A DNA stretch of 64,000 nucleotides from assembly GCA_947852905.1 (NCBI GenBank), contig CANTVF010000002.1, positions 124,001 through 188,000 on the forward strand, written 5' to 3'. The position numbers were made by a program, and so were the translations under genes. The DNA comes from an uncultured Tidjanibacter sp. GTDB taxonomy: Bacteria; Bacteroidota; Bacteroidia; Bacteroidales; Rikenellaceae. How positions within the stretch are numbered: position 1 is the first letter of the stretch; every line of letters starts with the position of its first letter. Of this stretch, positions 56,537 to 64,000 are shown piece by piece. The notes under the pieces were generated by a model that saw only the letters and a program-made list of their open reading frames with translations, made no database searches and was not told where the DNA came from.

Positions 56537-58033
56537 ATGAAAAAAATCATGTTATTATCGGCATTGGCGGCAACAATGATGCTGGCAATGTCATGCGGAA
56601 AAGACGATCCCAAGCAATCGCTGGATCTTTCACCTAAAACGCTGACTTTCGCAGCCGACGCCACAGAGGCGCAGACTGTAACAGTCGACGCGAAAAACGT
56701 CGATTGGGAATTTGCGGTAGACACCCAAGCCTCGGACTGGCTTTCCGCCGAAAGACAGGACAACACCCTTAAAATTTCGGTAGCTTCCGACTATACCGGC
56801 GCCGACAGCCGTATCGGAAAAGTATTCGTACAGGCCAAAGGCAAGACCGATCTCCAGCGTCAGGAAATCACGGTAACGCAAAACGGTATAGGTACCAACG
56901 AGTTCACCCTTTCCGCCACAACGTTGACTTTTGCTGGCGAGGCCGCTCCGGCTCAGGATGTGACCGTTACCGTAACTGGCGACAAACTCACTTGGACGGC
57001 CGCAGCCGAAGAAGCATCCAAATCATGGATCACGGTACAGACTGCCGAAGGCAAAATAACCGTTTCGGTTTCAGACAACGATACGGAAACCATACGTACC
57101 GGCAATGTGATAGTAACCCCAAATATCGGCGAGCCGCAGGAGATATTCGTAAAACAGGAAGGTATCGTTCTCCCTCCGTCGCTTTCGGTTGACGAAGAAT
57201 CGCTCAAAGGTTTCAACTTCAAATCATCCGATATCAATGCATACGTAATAACCGTTACGGCTGTCAACTGCGAATGGACCACATCGACGGTGGACAAAGA
57301 CAACAATCCGGTAGACTGGATAACGCTTTATGAAAATCAGGAAGTAAAACCCCAGACAATTACCGTAACTGTGAAGACCAACGCCCAGCTCGAAGCCCGC
57401 GAAGGATTCGTTGTAATCACTCCCAAGGCCGAAGGCGTCGATGCAATAAGGATACCCGTAAATCAGGAAGCCGGTCGCGACCACGACAGTACGCTTACCG
57501 AAGACATAAAAATAACCGACCTCACCCATACACGCACGGAGTTGTATTTGACAACAGAAAACGAAAAGAATTACGCATCATGGAATATCAACATGATGTC
57601 CGAAGGCGTAGACTACAACCCTGAGTCCGGTTGGATCGAAGGCACAGGTAACAGTCTAACAGTTTCATTGATAGCGGAATACGAAAAAGAAGGCGAGACC
57701 TACTACATCTCGGAAGGCGATTATACCATGGATCCGAACTGGGAAACCGACTTGAAAGCCATGACTATAAAACCGGGAGAAAAAGGTATGAACCAAGGCC
57801 AGTATTTCTTCTCGTATTATATGGAATACAATGCCAACAATCCTGAAGAAGAGGCTCCATTAATGTCCGGTACCGCCAATGTTAAACGCGACGGCGATAC
57901 CTACACCATCACCATGAATCTCGTGGACGACGGTGGCATCAAGGTGACTGCTACATATACAGGTCCCATAACCGCCGACTTCATATCAGACTTAACAGAT
58001 ATGGGCGGCGATATAGGCGACGGTTCCAACTAA
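56537..58033 (+). CDS. Multi-BACON lipoprotein
   Basis: The 498 aa product starts with a lipoprotein signal (LAATMMLAMSC) and has three successive BACON-like repeats: about 28-115 (LDLSPKTLTFAADATEAQTV, SDWLSAERQ, RQEITVTQNG), about 118-215 (FTLSATTLTFAGEAAPAQDV, KSWITVQT, QEIFVKQEG) and about 220-315 (LSVDEESLKGFNFKSS, DWITLYEN, IRIPVNQEAG). The C-terminal 180 residues (about 320-498) are an unassigned beta-rich domain with YFFSYYMEYNANNPEEEAP and GTANVKRDGDTYTITMNL. Probably a surface-exposed binding protein. Tandem neighbour of another BACON lipoprotein. Confidence 0.85.
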   Translation: MKKIMLLSALAATMMLAMSCGKDDPKQSLDLSPKTLTFAADATEAQTVTVDAKNVDWEFAVDTQASDWLSAERQDNTLKISVASDYTGADSRIGKVFVQAKGKTDLQRQEITVTQNGIGTNEFTLSATTLTFAGEAAPAQDVTVTVTGDKLTWTAAAEEASKSWITVQTAEGKITVSVSDNDTETIRTGNVIVTPNIGEPQEIFVKQEGIVLPPSLSVDEESLKGFNFKSSDINAYVITVTAVNCEWTTSTVDKDNNPVDWITLYENQEVKPQTITVTVKTNAQLEAREGFVVITPKAEGVDAIRIPVNQEAGRDHDSTLTEDIKITDLTHTRTELYLTTENEKNYASWNINMMSEGVDYNPESGWIEGTGNSLTVSLIAEYEKEGETYYISEGDYTMDPNWETDLKAMTIKPGEKGMNQGQYFFSYYMEYNANNPEEEAPLMSGTANVKRDGDTYTITMNLVDDGGIKVTATYTGPITADFISDLTDMGGDIGDGSN

Positions 58034-58050
58034 AGGTAACCGATCGAAAT

Positions 58051-58090
58051 AAAAAAGGGTATCGCTCGCGGAGCGATACCCTTTTTTATT
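58051..58090 (+). terminator. Terminator of the second BACON gene
   Basis: A perfect 17-bp stem including A6/T6 ends (core GGGTATCGCTC), GCG loop and a six-T tail. It lies 18 bp past the stop. Confidence 0.95.
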
Positions 58091-58864
58091 CTCACTTCCA
58101 GCCTATCCGCCCATGCAACACCTGCAACACCAGCGACACCGGCCTCTCCCGAATAATACAGGCATTCGGCATCCGTTTTATCCGCAATACCGCATGCGTC
58201 GTACAACCTTATACCGGAACGGTAACCATTACGCCGACATGCCTTTCGGTAAATCTCTCTGAGCGGCCAAAAATGCAATCCGGTTCCGACAACATATAAA
58301 TGCCCGTCTGCCATAGGATCGCATACGTTCCGGGTATATAAATCCCAACGCACGGAGACAGGCCTCACGTACCGATAATACCCGCAATTATCCCTCTGCG
58401 TACCGCTCCGCTCCTCACACATGTCCCGGCACTCCCAGAACCAATCCACGGCTAACAGATAACCATATATTCTTCCGCGAAACGAATCGCGGTCATCGCA
58501 CATGTCGTTAAAACAGCCGCCCGCCGCAACTATTCAGCCACTGCACGACGCATATCATTCAAGACCGCAAATCAATTATCTCTTCCAATAAACATCCAGT
58601 CCACAGACCGCATATAAAATACTGTGGCCGAAACATTACGGTAATGCGATATAAAACAGGCCGCGATACACATGTACCACAGCCTTGTTGTCAATCAAAT
58701 CCCATTTCGACATTAAGGAACGCCAAAAACCGGAACGATAATAAAAACCGTTTGTCGTTATTCCGAATCCCGACAGTATGTATATCCTGAACTCCGGATA
58801 TATCCGCATAAGCCGTCCTCCCGGCATAGGTACATGCATAAGCGGCGACATATGCCGGACGGCC
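58091..58864. other. Gene-poor stretch between the BACON gene and folE
   Basis: 770 bp. Two minus-strand frames exist (58030-58503, 157 aa, cysteine- and tyrosine-rich; 58636-58851, 71 aa) but neither has a recognisable domain, and the longer one runs through the terminator stem at 58051-58090. No promoter or RNA gene assigned. Confidence 0.45.
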
Positions 58865-59470
58865 TTATCGCAGATCGCTGCCGATTATCTGCATGAACTC
58901 CTGCCGCGTGTTCTGCTGACGTATGAACGCACCGGTAAACGCCGAAGTGGTGGTAACGGAGTTCTGCTTCTGAATGCCGCGCATCTGCATGCACGTATGC
59001 GCAGCCTCTATAACCACTGCCACGCCCATGGGGTCGAGGGCTTCCTGTATACAGTCGCGGATCTGCACCGTCAGACGCTCCTGCACCTGAAACCGGCGAG
59101 CGAACGCCTCCACGACTCTCGCCACCTTGGACAAGCCCGTAATATACCCGTTCGGAATATAAGCCACATGAGCCTTGCCGTAGAACGGCATCATGTGATG
59201 TTCGCACATGGAATATACCTCTATATCCTTCACCACGACCATATGACGGTAATCCTCGCTGAACTTGGCCGAGAGCAATATTTCCTTCGGATCCTCGTCG
59301 TACCCCTTGGTAAGGAAAGCCATGGCTTTGGCCACCCGTTCCGGAGTCTTCAACAACCCCTCGCGCGAGGTGTCCTCTCCGAGCAGTTCGAGTATTCTCT
59401 TATAGTGTTCCTGCAATTCGGATATTACGCCTTCGTCATAAATATCCTCTCTAGTATATATCTTACCCAT
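58865..59470 (-). CDS. folE: GTP cyclohydrolase I
   Basis: First enzyme of folate/pterin synthesis, GTP to dihydroneopterin triphosphate. The 201 aa protein has the zinc and active-site segment [20 protein letters not shown] (about 110-129), [20 protein letters not shown], and the C-terminal [12 protein letters not shown] with the second zinc cysteine. Length is normal. Promoter element 80 bp upstream. Confidence 0.97.
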   Translation of the reverse strand: MGKIYTREDIYDEGVISELQEHYKRILELLGEDTSREGLLKTPERVAKAMAFLTKGYDEDPKEILLSAKFSEDYRHMVVVKDIEVYSMCEHHMMPFYGKAHVAYIPNGYITGLSKVARVVEAFARRFQVQERLTVQIRDCIQEALDPMGVAVVIEAAHTCMQMRGIQKQNSVTTTSAFTGAFIRQQNTRQEFMQIIGSDLR

Positions 59471-59548
59471 TATGATATTCGGTTTTATTTACGTCCTTCG
59501 CACCGGCCGCAGTCCCGCACCTCTGTCGTCCGCCGCCGAACGCAACTG

Positions 59549-59556
59549 CAAAGGTA
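59549..59556 (-). promoter_or_regulatory. -7 promoter element of folE
   Basis: TACCTTTG on the minus strand (59556-59549), a perfect match between the amidohydrolase stop and folE; leader about 75 nt. Confidence 0.55.
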
Positions 59557-59571
59557 GGACATTTTCGGTTG

Positions 59572-60738
59572 CTATAAAATACGACGGGTACGTGAATTTG
59601 CCGTAAGTTCCATATGTTCCATATCCACGCCTTCGAGCAGTACCGCACCGCTACGACGCCCCGGCTCGAAAACGCCGATACGGTCGTCGATGCCGAGCGA
59701 CGCCGCACCGCCTTCGGTAACCCACGTCAACGCCTCTTCGAGAGGCACCCCGCGCAATGCCTTCAGTTCATCTATCATCGAAAGCGATTCGTTGGACGCC
59801 AACGAATCGGTACCTATGGCTATATTAACCCCCTTGCCGCGCAACAGTTCAACCGGCGGTACGAGACCTGATATATAACGGTTCGATCGCGGGCAAAGCA
59901 CCCATGTAACGCGTCCGGTAAAATGGCGCATGACAGTATCCACATCCTCCTCTGTAACGCAGCAATCATGGACGAGCAGTATATCCCTGGCCGCCGGAAC
60001 GCATGCCGCAATCCTGCCTGCCGGAGTACGGTAACGGCCGAAATCTATCGGCGTACCGCGCTCGACGTACCATTCGTGCATCTCCCCGCGTCCCTCGAAC
60101 AACTCCTTTTCCGACGGGCTTTCCATGAAATGCACCGACAGAGGCACCGAGTCCGTTCCGGTACGCACGGCCGACACGAAAGCTCCGTCGCGTAGCGAAT
60201 ATGTGGAATGGGGCGTTATTCCGGCACGCAACCCCATGCCGGCAGCTTCGCGTTCCAATTCCGAAAGCGTGTCCGCCGAAACGGTGTTCATACCGAAAAG
60301 CTCAAGGAAATTAGTATATCCGATGCGACTGCGCCTCTTCAGAGCGAACGTACTGTCGCCGTTGCAAACGTCTCCGACAGCTCCGACGCCCTGACACCAC
60401 AGCGCCGCATCGGCATCTTCGGCAGCCGCGACACGCTGCTCGGGTGTTACTCCCGTGCGTGCCGTTCCCATACCCTTGGCGAATGCCGTGAATCCTCCGC
60501 CCGGCGGTATGCGCCCTTTCATGTAAGACAACTCCAGATGGCAATGCGCATTCACCATGTCGGGCAGAAGTATCCCGCTATAGAACTCGACGCCCGCCTG
60601 CGAATCCATATCGTCACACACGGAAACGTCCGTAACAGTCCCGTCACTCGACAGCGAGACTATCGCATTGCGTATCAACGAGCGGCGGAACAATACGTAA
60701 TGCGCAGCTATCCGTCGCGAGGTGTTCGTACTCATCAT
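59572..60738 (-). CDS. Amidohydrolase-family deaminase-like protein
   Basis: The 388 aa protein is a metal-dependent hydrolase of the TRZ/ATZ (chlorohydrolase, SAH/adenosine deaminase) group: LLPDMVNAHCHLEL (metal-binding H65 and H67), LSVHFMESPSEKELF, LVHDCC and the GTDSLASNESLSM motif near 315. The substrate is not determinable; aminofutalosine deaminase or a guanine/SAH deaminase are candidates. Its start overlaps the end of the DUF4296 gene by 95 bp in another frame; a later start would remove the small beta domain (YVLFRRSLIRNAIVSL) that this family needs, so the overlap is probably real. Confidence 0.8.
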   Translation of the reverse strand: MMSTNTSRRIAAHYVLFRRSLIRNAIVSLSSDGTVTDVSVCDDMDSQAGVEFYSGILLPDMVNAHCHLELSYMKGRIPPGGGFTAFAKGMGTARTGVTPEQRVAAAEDADAALWCQGVGAVGDVCNGDSTFALKRRSRIGYTNFLELFGMNTVSADTLSELEREAAGMGLRAGITPHSTYSLRDGAFVSAVRTGTDSVPLSVHFMESPSEKELFEGRGEMHEWYVERGTPIDFGRYRTPAGRIAACVPAARDILLVHDCCVTEEDVDTVMRHFTGRVTWVLCPRSNRYISGLVPPVELLRGKGVNIAIGTDSLASNESLSMIDELKALRGVPLEEALTWVTEGGAASLGIDDRIGVFEPGRRSGAVLLEGVDMEHMELTANSRTRRIL

Positions 60739-61558
60739 ATTCCCTGCCGTCTATCATAAGGCGGTAATCTATAAACTGGCGCAAAAGCGTCTCGTGCGCC
60801 TCTTCGAGATCGGGCTGACGCACCACGACGAGCGAATCTATCGTCAGGTGCATGCGTTTCGGATTTTCCGGATAATTGCCGAACAGAATCTCGAGCGTCT
60901 CCACATCCTTCGCACCCGTAAGCGTTATATCGTATTTCACCCTGCCTCGCGGACGGAGCGCCAACGTCGACGAGGCACGCGACACACCGTCTCCGTTACG
61001 TAGATAATGTTTGTTTTCGAGGTCCTTGTTACGGTCGAGCGAATCGAGCGTATAATAGTACGTTACGTCGAAACGTCCCGATCCGTTCTCAAGCGGAACA
61101 ACGAGTTTCATGGCCGACGAATCGGCCATGCTGCGTATCTCTATCAGAGAATCGCGGAAAACCTCATGACGGCTCACGGCATAGGCCATACTGTCCACCA
61201 TGTTGATTATTCTCACCTGCTCTGCAATAGCGGCACTCTCGGCCTCCATTTTCGCTACCGCCACTTCCACGACATCGCCCAAGCGGAAACTCTTACGACG
61301 CGACGCCTCCATGATAGTCCGTCGGAAATCCTCCGTCGTGTATCCGTGTTTCTCCAATACCGGAGCATACACATCCACACTGTCGGCCTGCCTCAACGGA
61401 TGTGTCTCGATGTAGGCGTTCAGCAGGTACATATCCTTGAATATGTCAGCCAGTTCGTCCTCCGGTATCTGTTTGTATCCCTTGCAGCACACGCACACGA
61501 CTACGGCCGCCACTACGGCCGCCACCCGCGATACATATTTCAACACTCTCAATGCCAT
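60644..61558 (-). CDS. DUF4296-domain lipoprotein
   Basis: The 304 aa product has a signal sequence (AAVVAAVVVCVCC) with cysteines suggesting lipidation, then a DUF4296-type helical region (about 30-115: IPEDELADIFKDMYLLNAYI, VLEKHGYTTEDFRRTIMEAS). The rest is a beta-rich domain (FDVTYYYTLDSLDRNKDLE, TLALRPRGRVKYDITLTGAK). Function unknown; in Bacteroidota it often lies near amidohydrolase or dihydroorotase-like genes. It overlaps the permease gene by 10 bp at its start and the amidohydrolase by 95 bp at its end. Confidence 0.8.
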   Translation of the reverse strand: MALRVLKYVSRVAAVVAAVVVCVCCKGYKQIPEDELADIFKDMYLLNAYIETHPLRQADSVDVYAPVLEKHGYTTEDFRRTIMEASRRKSFRLGDVVEVAVAKMEAESAAIAEQVRIINMVDSMAYAVSRHEVFRDSLIEIRSMADSSAMKLVVPLENGSGRFDVTYYYTLDSLDRNKDLENKHYLRNGDGVSRASSTLALRPRGRVKYDITLTGAKDVETLEILFGNYPENPKRMHLTIDSLVVVRQPDLEEAHETLLRQFIDYRLMIDGREYDEYEHLATDSCALRIVPPLVDTQCDSLAVE

Positions 61559-62772
61559 GATCTTACCGACGATTTCGGTATCATTTTAGACACCGTAAAT
61601 TTATTGATTATCCACACTACGGCCAACGCCGCAACCGCTATGGCCACTATATCTGTCGCCTGCACCCGAACAGGATACGCATCCACCAAAAACGATGCGG
61701 CGCCTATCTTTATCAACCCGAAATATTGCTGCACGAGAGCCAGCGTCAGACCCACGACTATGCCGCCCGCCGTGCCGATTCCTCCGATAAGCATGCCCTC
61801 GTCCACGAATATGCGTCTGACGAACGCCGTGTCGGCTCCCATGGTGAACATTATACCGATATCCGGCTTCTTGTCCAATATCAGCATCACGAGCGATCCC
61901 ACTATCGAGAACGACGCTATCAGCAACACAAGCATACTGATAAAAAATATTCCGAGTTTTTCCAATTCCAGTATACGGTACATGTCGGCTTTCTGCTCGT
62001 AACGCGTCAATACCCTGAATCCGTCGCCGAGAGATTCGGCGAGTCGTCTCTTCACCGCCTGCACCCTCTCGCCGTCGTTCACGCGCACAGCCACAGCCGA
62101 AGCCCTGCCGCGATAATCGAGCAATTCCTCCGCGAACTCTATCGTGCTGAATATGTAACGGCTGTCGGTTTCGGCATCCAACGAGAACACACCACCGGTA
62201 AACAGTCCGTCCGCACTGTAACCGTTTATGGGCAGCAACGGAGAATAATCGCCCCTGCGGGCGGCATATACCTCTATCTGATCGGCAAAACCTACTCGGA
62301 TCCCCATGTCGTAAGCGATCCCCTGCCCTACAACAGCCTGCTCCATATCTCCGAAACGGAGTTCGTAATCGCCGCGCGTTACGGTAGTTCTGACTGGCAC
62401 CACATACTCGTAACTCGAATCCACGCCACGCAGCACCGCCGCAGTCTGCCGCCCCCGATACTCCAGCAATACGTTCTCTTCAAGGATATACGAGAACGCG
62501 CCTACCCCTTCCACCATGACGTGCGCGCTGTCAGCCGCCGATCTGTCGAACACCTTCCCCTGAGCCGGCAATATCATTATGTCCGGATCGAACACCCCGT
62601 ACATCTGGCGCACCAGCCCGTTGAATCCGTTGAATACCGAAAGCAGAATCACCATAGCGGCCACAGGGACCCCCACGGCGAAAATGCTGACGCGCGATAT
62701 TACGTTTATCACCGACAGCGAATTACGCGAGGAAAGGTATCTGCGTGCGAAAAGCGATGACAGGCGTCCCAC
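61549..62772 (-). CDS. LolC/LolE-type lipoprotein-releasing permease
   Basis: Inner-membrane subunit of an ABC transporter that extracts lipoproteins (LolCDE family). The 407 aa protein has an N-terminal membrane helix (VINVISRVSIFAVGVPVAAMVILL), a large periplasmic domain (about 50-265), and a C-terminal FtsX-like module with three helices (IFFISMLVLLIASFSIVGSLVMLIL and on), including DKKPDIGIMFTMGADTAFVRRIF, the typical cytoplasmic coupling loop. A LolA-like gene is at 31.5 kb. It is followed by DUF4296 with a 10 bp overlap. Confidence 0.88.
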   Translation of the reverse strand: MGRLSSLFARRYLSSRNSLSVINVISRVSIFAVGVPVAAMVILLSVFNGFNGLVRQMYGVFDPDIMILPAQGKVFDRSAADSAHVMVEGVGAFSYILEENVLLEYRGRQTAAVLRGVDSSYEYVVPVRTTVTRGDYELRFGDMEQAVVGQGIAYDMGIRVGFADQIEVYAARRGDYSPLLPINGYSADGLFTGGVFSLDAETDSRYIFSTIEFAEELLDYRGRASAVAVRVNDGERVQAVKRRLAESLGDGFRVLTRYEQKADMYRILELEKLGIFFISMLVLLIASFSIVGSLVMLILDKKPDIGIMFTMGADTAFVRRIFVDEGMLIGGIGTAGGIVVGLTLALVQQYFGLIKIGAASFLVDAYPVRVQATDIVAIAVAALAVVWIINKFTVSKMIPKSSVRSWH

Positions 62773-62782
62773 CGTTAAGGTA

Positions 62783-63118
62783 CTATTTCAGAAGATTCTC
62801 TATATTCTCGATATACTCCAGCGAGTCGTCCAGAAAGAACGACAACTCCGGCACCACCCTGAGCTGGTTGCGGATTCTCTGACCGAGCGCCTTGCGTATC
62901 CGCCACTCGTTATCCGTCACGGCCTTCATGACCTGTCCGCTACGGTCGAACGGGAAAACGCTCAGGTACACCTTGGCATACCCCAAATCGGGACTCATAC
63001 GCACCGAGGTCACCGACACCATGGTCCCCTTGACCACATCCGCCGCCTCACGGGTGAATATGTCACTGATGTCCTTCTGTATCTGTTTCGCTACTTTGTT
63101 CTGTCGTGTCGATTCCAT
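62783..63118 (-). CDS. rbfA: Ribosome-binding factor A
   Basis: Assists 16S rRNA 5'-end maturation and late 30S assembly. From the ATG at 63118 the protein is 111 aa with the KH-type fold: ESTRQNKVAKQIQKDISDIF, VSVTSVRMSPDLGYAKVYLS, and RNQLRVVPELSFFLDDSLEY. Length is normal. The frame is open upstream to 63190 but the extra residues are unlike the family. Its start lies inside the end of the barrel gene, a 56 bp out-of-frame overlap. Confidence 0.9.
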   Translation of the reverse strand: MESTRQNKVAKQIQKDISDIFTREAADVVKGTMVSVTSVRMSPDLGYAKVYLSVFPFDRSGQVMKAVTDNEWRIRKALGQRIRNQLRVVPELSFFLDDSLEYIENIENLLK

Positions 63119-63893
63119 TATCGTTGTTTTCTCTGTTTTTATTCTTTTTAGCCTCCTTCTCCTGCAAACGGCGCATCTGACGCTCGGCACGACGCTTTAT
63201 GGCTTCAGCCGAGAACGACGGTTTGTGCGGCTCCTTGCCGAGACAGTAGAAAAATCCGAGCGATACGCTCACGTTATCGAGCGGCGAACGCGTAGGATTC
63301 CCGCTGTAGACGGCCTGATTGCGCAGTATGTCGCCATAACTGAAATAGTACCGCGCCTCGAGCATCAACTCCCAGCGGCCTATCATGTAGTTGAAACCTA
63401 TACCGCCGAGAAGACCGTATCCGAGAGGATTGTCCCTCACGAGTTTCATACGATAAACCCCCGACGTAATATCGTCGCCGCGTTTCTGAATATAATAAGA
63501 GTCTATATTATAAGACGCCCATACTCCCAGGTTGAGAAACACTCTCGAACGGTTTTCATTGAAGTTCATATGTATATGCCATATGAACGGAACGTTTATC
63601 GAATTCACCACACGCCTGTAGTAATCTTCCGAATCGAGTCCGGCCTGATTCTGGTAGGCCCTCTGGATAAACTCTATTTCGCCGCCGACGGCACCCACGT
63701 AATTCGTTTCGCCGTAATATTTCCATTGCAGGCCGCCCGACCACATGCCCCACACCATGCGCATGTTGTACCATGACGTAGGTGCGAAACGGCCGTAGCC
63801 GAGTCCCCAGCCGCCGCGAAGACCTATATAATGTTGTGCGCCTGCCGTAAACACGGCCGACGAAAACAACAGAGCTATCAGAAACTTCTTCAT
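63063..63893 (-). CDS. Outer-membrane beta-barrel protein, PorT-like
   Basis: The 276 aa product has a signal peptide (KFLIALLFSSAVFTAGAQ) and a barrel of aromatic, glycine-rich strands (YIGLRGGWGLGYGRF, MWSGGLQWKYYGETNYVGAV, GYGLLGGIGFNYMIGRWELM, VSVSLGFFYCLGKE) to about residue 220, then a charged tail (IKRRAERQMRRLQEKEAKKN) that is unusual for a barrel and may face the periplasm. The tail region overlaps rbfA by 56 bp. Function unknown, PorT-like at best. Confidence 0.75.
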   Translation of the reverse strand: MKKFLIALLFSSAVFTAGAQHYIGLRGGWGLGYGRFAPTSWYNMRMVWGMWSGGLQWKYYGETNYVGAVGGEIEFIQRAYQNQAGLDSEDYYRRVVNSINVPFIWHIHMNFNENRSRVFLNLGVWASYNIDSYYIQKRGDDITSGVYRMKLVRDNPLGYGLLGGIGFNYMIGRWELMLEARYYFSYGDILRNQAVYSGNPTRSPLDNVSVSLGFFYCLGKEPHKPSFSAEAIKRRAERQMRRLQEKEAKKNKNRENNDNGIDTTEQSSETDTEGHQ

Positions 63894-64000
63894 CCAATAC
63901 TATTTTTCTCCCTCGCAGAAATTACCTTCCACTCCTCGCGCTACGGTCCCAAATAACGGAACTTCCCGCCCTGACGAAAACCGTATGCCTCAGACTTACG

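Noticed and set aside
58030-58503. Minus-strand open frame of 157 aa, rich in Cys, Tyr and Arg
   Set aside because: It runs through the perfect terminator stem of the BACON gene, and no domain or start signal is seen. The GVAGVAGVA stretch is low complexity.
58636-58851. Minus-strand open frame of 71 aa containing a WDL motif shared loosely with the 157 aa frame
   Set aside because: The similarity is a few residues, too weak to claim a decayed family; no promoter or start context.

Overview
The window is a 64 kb chromosomal segment of a member of the Bacteroidota. The evidence is a SusC/SusD pair, BACON-domain lipoproteins, a BT_3928-type DoxX protein, a DUF4296 lipoprotein, LolA next to FtsK, and repeated matches to the Bacteroidetes promoter pattern (-33 TTTG, about 20 bp, -7 TAnnTTTG). 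The fairly GC-rich coding style and gene content fit Alistipes/Rikenellaceae best, but that genus is an inference. I see no rRNA, tRNA, CRISPR array, insertion sequence or prophage.

Layout. 1-2.4 kb: 3' part of a mannose-1-phosphate guanylyltransferase, then murF. 3-8.6 kb: an enzyme-free SusC/SusD/lipoprotein uptake locus. 9.2-11.4 kb: transketolase, followed by a gene-poor 1.4 kb stretch with a G-rich 10-bp minisatellite. 12.8-20.4 kb (minus strand): a run of BT_3928-type membrane protein, large TPR protein, outer-membrane barrel and nadE, preceded by tmk. 20.5-26 kb: suf operon (sufB, an inserted outer-membrane protein gene, sufC, sufD, sufS) with a clear promoter. 26.2-30.7 kb: gyrA and a TPR lipoprotein-like gene. 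30.9-36 kb: a small secreted protein, lolA, ftsK and murI. 36.2-40.3 kb: an AT-rich restriction-modification island. 40.7-48.8 kb: aroK, parC, a small protein, parE, plsC and fabD. 49.2-54.4 kb: radA, rseP, dxr and a degenerate LytM protein. 54.8-58.1 kb: two BACON lipoproteins. 58.9-63.9 kb: folE, an amidohydrolase, DUF4296, a LolC/E-type permease, rbfA and a PorT-like barrel.

The most distinctive system is the restriction-modification island. It is a three-gene operon encoding a DNA adenine methyltransferase fused to an N-terminal XRE-type helix-turn-helix, a Dam-like second adenine methyltransferase, and an AlwI-family type IIS endonuclease. A perfect inverted repeat (TTGACA-N5-TGTCAA) overlaps the -7 element and predicted start of transcription, which suggests that the methyltransferase represses its own promoter. 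Other points worth checking are a consensus sliding-clamp-binding pentapeptide (QLDLF) at the extreme C-terminus of ParC, a diverged duplicate of the parC 3' end lying just past its stop codon, a G-quadruplex-prone minisatellite, an inverted repeat that exactly brackets the gyrA -7 element, and two long out-of-frame gene overlaps.

Most of the rest is core metabolism and cell-envelope or chromosome maintenance: three type II topoisomerase subunits and FtsK for chromosome segregation, MurF and MurI for peptidoglycan, LolA and LolC/E for lipoprotein traffic, and RseP/Dxr/RadA. Functional calls rest on motifs and family recognition by eye; no database search was possible.
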